A stretch of 22,084 nucleotides of DNA, taken from contig LRSR01004143.1 of the NCBI GenBank assembly GCA_001579985.1, positions 1 to 22,084 of the forward strand, given 5' to 3'. The notes below the pieces were generated by a model. The model made no database searches and was not told the DNA's origin. It saw only the letters and a program-made list of their open reading frames with translations. The translations under genes and the position numbers were made by a program. Shown here piece by piece: positions 11,314 to 19,100 of the stretch. Each line of letters begins with the position of its first letter. The first letter of the stretch is position 1. The DNA is from Hypsibius dujardini (Eukaryota; Tardigrada; Eutardigrada; Parachela; Hypsibiidae).

Positions 11314-12061
11314 GAGACAAACAAAAGAAGAAAATATACCAAACTGTGCTTACACTCTTAGTGAGGGTACATCCGGCAATAAGCACTTCTGGACCTGCAC
11401 ATTTTGTCAAGTCGAAGTAGAGTAGAAAGGGACGGTTTCTACACAGAAGAAGAAACGGATGTTCTGTATACCAGCCTCCAGAATGAGGTACACAGCTTAC
11501 ATCGCGTCCTGGTAGCCACAAATTTGGCCTTGGCTGTCTGTCGGATGAATGATGCGTTCCAGCATTCCGTACGCGTACCCTGATGAGCATGCGTGACAAT
11601 AATCATGCAAACATTGTTCTGGATCTACTCCGCTAAATCCATATAGCATTGGCACATCTCGACGTATGCGTTCAGAATCTCACCATAATGGGCGATGAAC
11701 CCCCAACCGGCCAGGAAGGCCAAAAACAGACCGAGGCATACGGTATCTGTACAGCTTCTGTAACAGACATCAACCGAACAGCATCCTGCAGTCTTATTAT
11801 ACTCAAAACGTAACGGTAGAACTGAAATTCTTTTTCGCTTTCCGCTCTCAAATTGCGCACCTGTTTTTGATAGGGCCTTTGAATTTAACGTCAAACTTCC
11901 TCACTTTACCTGAAAATGCGAATCATTTGGATACTTGACACTATCTAGGGAAAAACCACCTACAGTATATCCAGTAATTCAGCACGTCTTAAAAAGAATA
12001 TCGCAACAAAAACTCCCTCACCAAATCGAGTGGTATTGGCGGTGTCGTCCACTTTAGCCAT
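6309..12061 (-). CDS. SLC44A: Choline transporter-like protein (SLC44/CTL family), complete, 20 coding exons
   Basis: This is a multi-pass membrane transporter of the family that moves choline and related ethanolamine substrates. Minus-strand exons: 12061-12022, 11909-11861, 11757-11684, 11579-11501, 11438-11354, 11195-11064, 10981-10704, 10496-10384, 10238-10098, 9721-9622, 8935-8843, 8746-8653, 8594-8503, 8160-7984, 7889-7761, 7567-7498, 7406-7333, 7074-6915, 6598-6514, 6427-6309. They total 2184 nt (727 aa plus stop), all with GT-AG introns and matching phases. Family landmarks in order: [12 protein letters not shown] before TM1 (about 37-53); a Cys-rich extracellular loop (about 60-240) with VCVEHCP and [12 protein letters not shown] segments near 246-290, 331-350 and 372-395; [14 protein letters not shown] with KPKD (about 485-502); [17 protein letters not shown]; and [10 protein letters not shown] near the C-terminus. 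Human SLC44A2 is about 706 aa. The ATG at 12061 has good context (AAAGATGG) and an in-frame upstream TGA. I cannot tell which SLC44 paralogue it is. Confidence 0.93.
6639..6795. repeat. (TGTTTGTC)n and CTGT-type microsatellite in SLC44 intron 18
   Basis: A run of regular TTTGTCTG octamers (about 6641-6695) decays into CTGT variants. It lies between the exons at 7074-6915 and 6598-6514 and makes long spurious open frames on both strands. Confidence 0.85.
7281..7313. repeat. Short (TGTGTC)n hexanucleotide array
   Basis: About five units of the TGTGTC hexamer lie just downstream (in SLC44 sense) of the exon ending at 7333. It is the complement of the CAGACA repeats at 8395-8475 and 15525-15632. 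Confidence 0.8.
8330..8476. repeat. (CAGACA)n hexanucleotide microsatellite in SLC44 intron 13
   Basis: An imperfect stretch (8330-8394) leads into a pure CAGACA array of roughly 80 bp (about 8395-8475). It translates as alternating Gln-Thr on one strand and Cys-Val or Cys-Leu on the other, so the open frames here are artefacts. Confidence 0.9.
9044..9297. repeat. Foldback (MITE-like) element in SLC44 intron 10
   Basis: The left arm (about 9044-9141) is an imperfect reverse complement of the right arm (about 9199-9297). Clear blocks are GCAGAATCTTTTT against AAAAAGATTCTGC, GGGGCGGAG against CTCCGCCCC, and CAATTTCGAATCG against CGATTTCAAATTG. The loop is about 60 bp with no coding capacity. 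Outer boundaries and a target duplication are not clear. It fits a non-autonomous DNA transposon relic. Confidence 0.6.
9298..9621 (-). other. Remainder of SLC44 intron 10, nothing recognised
   Basis: AT-rich intronic sequence between the foldback element and the donor at 9621-9620. The plus-strand open frame at 9274-9486 is low-complexity and not convincing. Confidence 0.4.
9798..9980. repeat. AT-rich degenerate minisatellite in SLC44 intron 9
   Basis: At least six diverged copies of a unit of roughly 25-35 bp built on TTAAAAACGTAAATTATTT lie between the exons at 10238-10098 and 9721-9622. Spacing is irregular, so it is old or has evolved by indels. Confidence 0.65.
11228..11312. repeat. 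(ACAG)n microsatellite in SLC44 intron 5
   Basis: A pure run from about 11264 to 11312, with interrupted units before it, occupies about half of the short intron between the exons at 11438-11354 and 11195-11064. On the sense strand it reads CTGT and lies within about 35 bp of the acceptor at 11197-11196, where it may serve as the pyrimidine tract. Confidence 0.85.
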
Positions 12062-12680
12062 CTTTGAGGTGTGATCAGCGTGTCGGGATCTCTCATCCGA
12101 CTTCCAGATAAAGATTCACGAATCACAAAATGAAATGTATTCAAAGCGTGCAGATATCTAGCTTCCGGAAGCACCAAATATATCAACGGATGGGTCCTCT
12201 GGCTCTAAATGCATACACACAAACCGTCAGTACGAAGAACTGACGATTGAAATCATTGAATAAAGGACAGAGGAACGAAAGAGATGTTTCATAAACGCGA
12301 TTAAAATTAAACTTCCATTTAGAGAACTAGCTGAGCAGTTCAGTCCAGTAGGAGAAGAAGATGCCGGTCAGAATAATAGCCATCAACGGTGATCGCAAAT
12401 TCAACCACAGGGCAGAGTGCTTTGATTTGGTGTGAACTATGATGTGTAAGTTTAATTTCATTACGTACTTCCAGACACTTCAAGTCGGAAGTGTCTGCAA
12501 TCGAATTTCGGCAAATATTTCCTGACCCCAATCCTGTGGGACTGTTGACATGGTGACTCGGGGTCATCCCGCGTCCTAGCACAAATATACATATACGCTG
12601 ACTAAGGCAAAAGACATATCGTGGGACACAATCATTTCTAAATAGCGGCTGATGACATTCGTAATTTCGAACTTTGTGAC
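12062..12680. promoter_or_regulatory. Divergent intergenic region between SLC44 and ENO4, probable shared promoter
   Basis: The start codons of SLC44 (minus, 12061) and ENO4 (plus, 12681) face away from each other across 619 bp. Both starts are preceded by in-frame stops, so no coding exon needs to be placed here, although non-coding 5' exons could be. I see no TATA box in a convincing position. A perfect 10-bp stem (CAGACACTTC/GAAGTGTCTG, 6-nt loop) lies at about 12473-12498. Its role is unknown. Confidence 0.5.
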
Positions 12681-13058
12681 ATGAACAACCGGGACTTCAT
12701 TCAGCAGCAGCAGCTATGGATGCGACCGTTGGTGGCGGGAGCCTTCAGGAGCTGTGCACTGTCCGGTCAAGCCGACTGGAAGAAGCACCTGGTGAGAGAG
12801 ATCAAGGACTGAGCAAACAAAACAGCCACCAAATCGGACTATCTAGCGAATACGCATAGATTATCCGTTTTTTGGTAACGGTGCGGCGCGTATGACTGGA
12901 TCCCAGGGAGAGTGGGAGCGAGGCAGACAGACAAACAGACAGGCAATTTTGTAGACTTGCAGACGAGCAAACGATCAGATCCACGGACCGGCGTAGACAG
13001 TCAAACAGGCAGACAGACAGGCAGACAGACAGGCAGACAGATAGACAGGCAGACAGGC

Positions 13059-13105
<47 letters not shown>

Positions 13106-16100
13106 CTTACAGGGAGGCAAACAGTTAGACATGGAGGCACAAATGTGAAAATTTAAACAGTTAGAGTCACAGGGCGGGAAAATGGCAGACATTATACTTA
13201 TAGTCAAACAGTTTCCGTGTCTGCTACTTGTAAGCTATAATAATTTGGTTTTCTTCTAGCACAATTACCTAATGGCAGGCTTGACGCCTACGTATATCTG
13301 TTCACTGACACCATCCATGGCACTCTCCGGATGTTTCGAAACGGCCACCCTTTCGCTCCAAGTTATGGCTCGCCATAGTTTTGGTACTGAGGTTAGTACA
13401 ATGCAGTATGCACAATGTAGACATTCAAAGCGTTTTTAGTTATATACTTTACAGTGCTATAGGGTCCGGTCTATCTCCATAGATTTTAAAAATCGACGTC
13501 GGACTGAATAATCCATTCGAGGGCATGTTCGACAAGCAGAAGGATCATTCCGCCCACTCCAGCTATCGAAGTTTCTACCAGTTTGTAGTGGATTTTCTGA
13601 GGTCGTACGATTTGTATGGGCGCGACGGAAAAGTGAGTCCGTTCGATCAGCGCGCCTGGGATGCGATGATACTGTGAGTTACTACTGTTTTTTCTTGCCA
13701 CAATACTACTCTAATGAAACCATCCAAAATTGATGTAACTCAAAGCGGTATTAGATTAAAACTTGAAAACTTAAAAAAATGAATTTCAATCAACACATGC
13801 TAAAGTATTTTAATTACTTACTTAACTACTTACTTATTTTAATTACTATGAATTCAATATTTGCCTACAACATATATTTGACAGGCAATTTTGGCAAAGT
13901 AAACTGCGATCGTTTCGCGTGACCGACGACTTGGACGAACCGTCTGAAACCAGCCACAACATTCACCCGACTTACTTCGCAACCCTCAAAGACAAACAAC
14001 GACTGACCAACACCGTCGCCACTTGGCAGAAATTCACAGTGCCCGCTGAGACTTCCACAGAACCCATTGCCGATCAGCTCGCGACACAGGTCTTCTCAAA
14101 CGTAGTCAAAGAGATTGGCAATCGCGTTAACCCATCCTCCACTCTACCCTGTCAACCTCTTCTGGCCACGCCCACACTATTAGGCATCCTTGACAAAGAT
14201 ACGACTTCTTGTTGGGGCAACCAAGCCCTGCAAGCTATCCTTCACGAATTCGGGCCACAGACAGTGCCGACAGAGCCTCGTCCTGTCAAATGGGGCCTGC
14301 CCCTGGAGCCCCGAAAAACTTCCGATCAAACCAATGGAAAATCTGGAGCGGAACAGAGGGAACAACACAAACAGCCGGAACAGGTTTTCGTCGATGGGAT
14401 TCCAGTGGGAGATTTTAGGAGTTACGCCAGTGACCCTTCCGCTGTTGCAAGTTGTGACGGTAATAGGGCAACAGCTCTTGCCCTTAATGAGTGTCCAAAG
14501 CAAGAAGCTGCTAAGACGGGACGAATGGTACAACGGAAGGAGGTCCTGCAATTGCAGCCAGATGCATCTTGTAGCGTAAAGTACTTGAGCTTTGTCGTGC
14601 CGAACGAAATCTTGGACAAGACAGATAATAAAAACAACGAGAGCGACGTCGAAACTACGGATCCAGATTTGTTAGATGATTTCGGGGAGAAGGTTGCGTT
14701 TGAAGAGCGCAAGTCGCCGTGGGGGGCGCCCGCGGTACCGGATAAGAATGCTAAGACTGGCAATAAGGCAAGCTCTGTCTGTCTGGCTGTCTGTCTGTCT
14801 GCCAATCAGTCAGTCATTGTCTCTCTGTCTGTTGGTTTGTCTGGAAACATTGCTATTCACAATTTCTCTTTATGACCAAATTATTTCTAAACGCTTCCAG
14901 ACAGGAAGGAAGACCCCGCCACCAGTTCCGAAAACCTTTCAGGCAGACAAGCTTCTAATCAAGCAGCCGATATCCCGAAAAGATTTGGAGTACTTCAGAG
15001 CTATGTCGCATGGACTTCACGCCATGCATTTTCTATCCATGGCTTTGGTAAAAGTGGCGGCGTGGCTTAGCCGATCAGAAGTCTGGCAGGTTGGTGCGGC
15101 ACTCCGGAGCGAAAATGCTTTGTATCACTTTACTGCCGGCAAATGGACACTTCGAGTCGGCGAGCAACCTAACAGGGCTCACTTTCCTAGAATTTTGGTG
15201 CCCTTGATAGATGAAGTGCTCAACCTCGACGGAACTCCCGGTCTTATTGGTTCTATCTATGTTGTACAACCGGAACAGATCACGTTCACTAAAGTAAAAA
15301 ATGACCGCGATTAGTATTCGGTTCGAAGCCACAATGTGAAAGTAATTAATGGTTCCTTCTTTCACTCGGTTCGCAGTAGTGGTTTGGCTCGGATTTGCAG
15401 TGCCTGATCACGTCGGCAGTTGAAAAGGTCATTTCGGAAAGCGATATCCCGCCAGGGCAGGTAAGCCTCGCGCTTAGGGGTGTATAGACTTTTAGACACA
15501 AACACAGACACAAACCCAGACACAGACAGACACAGACACAGACACAGACACAGACACAGACACAGACACAGACACAGACACAGACACAAACACAGACACA
15601 GACACAGACACAGACACAGACATAGACACAGACAATACTGGAACTCACAAACACAAATAAGCAAACAGACAGGGAAGCGTCCATTGATGGAGGTATCAAT
15701 TCTTGAGAGGCATGCATCATATATTAGTGACTCGTTTCGCAGGATCCCAACGTGGAGAGGTATCAAACCGGCAACTGCCGGATTCGGAGCCAGGACATCC
15801 AAGGAATTTTAGCTGTCTTATCTTCAAGTTTACGAGAGTTGCCTGACCAGAAGATACAGCTGTGTCTCGCGTGCAACACTGCTCTGCTGTACAACAGTCA
15901 AGAATCAGCCGGTTAGTTGTAGTAAGCTCCCATAAATCTGGAAGACTCGGTGGTCTAGCATTCTAGCGTACAGAGTCATTCTGTAGTTATTATTATAAAA
16001 GATTGTCAATTTCGTAAGATACGATGTCTGATTCATGAACAGGAAAGCAATCGGCTAAGTATATCATCGACACCAGATTGAGGTACACCCGTGAAGAATT

Positions 16101-19100
16101 GGTCCAATACTACGAAACTCTTGTGGCGGACTACCCTAGCATTAGTCTGCTAATTGATCCTTTCTCCGTTCAAGTAAGTCACACTGTCAGATCTCAGTAC
16201 TTGTAAAGTAGTATTGGAGCTTCGACCGAAACAAACTGATACTGATACCCTTTCAACAGCAGATAGCGTATTAATTAAATTTCATTAGCACAGTTCAAAA
16301 AGTTATTAATACGGATTACAGTACACTTCCTACGTAGATTAAAGTACAGGCGCAAGATAAATTCGAAATATTCAGGGTAACCCGCATGCAATTCCTTAAA
16401 CGGACAATACGCATGTTTGTGAAAAAACAAAACAAAAATGAACAATCGCGAAATAAAAAAATTAATATACTCAGTGTGGGCAGCTAGATAGCAAGTAGCT
16501 AGCAGCTAACTAGCTATAGATATCTTGCCCTAAGCTCTCCTCTTGCTAACATGAGGAAGTGATTTTTCGCATGTGAACCAATGCGCCAAAAATTAAGATC
16601 AACCGCTTGGTATTGCTGGAACGGATGAAACACTCTCAACTCAGTCACATTTGCTGTAAAATCTTTAAAAATCACTCAAACTAGTTCTTATTTCAGTAAG
16701 TTGAACAACTTATATTACAAAAAGTGCATGGGACATTGGATTTAATGGGTTCCGAAACAAGAGGTTTCAAGTATTAATGCGAAGTCGAGTTGATGGCAGC
16801 GCCACTACCAATTGCATTTATTTTATCGAGTAAACAAAATGATTATTTGTACTAGCATCCATCATCAAATATTTATAAAGCTAGTCTCGCGCAATTACTG
16901 CGTTTACAATTAAATCAGAATAACTACGACAATTACTCGATTAAGATTTTACTTCCATGAAACACCTCATGATTTTCGGAACCATACTTGGTAACAAATG
17001 TAGAACTAAAGTTACATTATTGAACAGGAGTTATTTCAGAACTGATGTGTTTGATTTAGCAATTGGTTGAATCACTTAAAATTCATACGATCAAACCGTC
17101 GGTCGTGTATCACCGTCTGGAAAACCTCTACGGAAGTAGTAGAAATATGAGAACTCGGCATTATTTTTGTTCCTTGAATATTGATTTTTTTTAGTTTTTA
17201 GTATTTTAGGAATTGGCTATCCTGAGATTAAAACATAGACAAAACATAGACAAAATTACTCTATTTTCATTATCCATTTTCTAAAACCGCTTAAAAAGCC
17301 CCGTTTTTGCGATTTCGCCTGTGAGCTCACGGGCAAAACACCCCATTTTGATTGTCTTTGAAAAAGAACAGGTATAGGGAGTGTGTATGTTGGTAATGTG
17401 TGTGCCATATCACACAGCCTGCATCAGATGACAGAGATAACAATTTATCTAGCAGCCTAAAGGTGTTCGAATTGTCTCAAACTTTCCATGTGCGCGTAAC
17501 TTACTACCCCCTTTATTGTATGTTATATAAGCAGTAGTCGTGTGTATTGTGTCTTCGAACTGTTTTGAACTTTTCATGTGCGCGACTGATCACACCCTCA
17601 CCTTGGTGCTGCGAACCAATCCCTGCTTTATAAATTTACCAACGTGCGCTCGTGAAGCAAACGATTTCGCTTTTCAAAACGACACCGCTACAACGAAGCA
17701 GACGTTTTGGATTCTTTTCTTTTTTGCATTGTTTTGCCGCACTAACCTTCACTATCGCATTACCCTTGCCATCAATCCGAATTTGAGTTTTTTCGGACGG
17801 CATTGTTCGGCAAAATGGCAACAGGGATTTCAACAAAAATGACACCAATATCTAATAAGACGCGTGCTCGTGCGGAGTGGATTTCAGTAATTGGATACGT
17901 TCTTTTTCGCAAGCCGAAAAGTGTTAAATATTATCGCGAAGGATATTTGGGGAGAGATAACTCACAACTTGAGAACGTACTACAATGAGATCATCCGAAA
18001 AGCTTTAAGAAGGTGGTCCAACGCGTACTGAAAGAGAAGAAGAAGCACTTTCATTTAACATCTCCTAATTAAGGTAGCGCAAAATCGGTTTTGTCTTGAT
18101 ATTTATAAATTTAAAATCTTGATATTTATGTAGTACAATAGCTGTGCTTGCAATGAGGTTTTCGGAAGTGAAGGTTAACCAATCAAATAATCAATTGACA
18201 ATCAAGAGTAATATTAATTCAAACACTATTTATTAATAAAAAAGCAAAATCACGCTTTTAGTTCTTTAGATCTTATTATTTCTACAAAGAATTTACGTTA
18301 TGGATATTATATGTTACTTGTGACTAGTGTAATGGTTTGTTTTGTTTTTGTGTGCATTGGTTGTGAGTAGTGATAGTCTGGAACAACGAATACAATGCGC
18401 TACCATTACATTGTCCCAACTTGCCGCCAAAATTTTACCAACCAGATCAACTTTTTCACAATCCATCCCACACGACATTTATGTAGTAATCTTGTAAGCA
18501 ATACAATTTTCGTCAGTTGGCGTTTTTTGAATTCAAAATGGTGCGCAAAATTAGTTATGGAATTAAGGAAAACAAACAACGCCTCTCAATCAAAAACCTT
18601 ATTACGACAATTACTCCCATTTATTTTTTGTACACAATGAAGTAAATTATGATGTTTAATTAAGTGATTAAAATTTCAGCTCTACCCAGACTTGCATTAC
18701 TCCAGCTATTAACAGTTTATTGTTTACAATAATTTTTGCAGTTATCTGAAATAGCTCTAGTTGCAATTGCATTTAGAATGGACATTTTAATATTGTCTAT
18801 GAATCTCAAAAGTTATTTTTACCATCTGAAAACTGGTTACCAGTCAGCATCTAAGCTGAAACATGAACTGGACAATGAAGATTTAACTTCTATAGAGACA
18901 CAAAATTATTTTTTTAGAGATCAGTACACTAACGAAGTGAATAAGAAATCAAAGAACCAATTAAATTTAATACAGTCAACGCATCATTTCTTAGAGAGAA
19001 TTACAAAATTGATGTGATGATTTATGGTTATTTTATGTTCAACCACAAGTACGTACTGGTGTGTATTGATGTCTACTCCCGCTACTTGCAACTCATTGCA

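Noticed and set aside
12473-12498. Stem-loop resembling a bacterial terminator
   Set aside because: There is no T-run after it and the context is eukaryotic; I keep it only as a note on the intergenic region.
14768-14875. Extension of ENO4 exon 4 by read-through of the open frame
   Set aside because: The extension is CTGT-repeat translation, and the next exon joins in phase from the GC donor at 14768.
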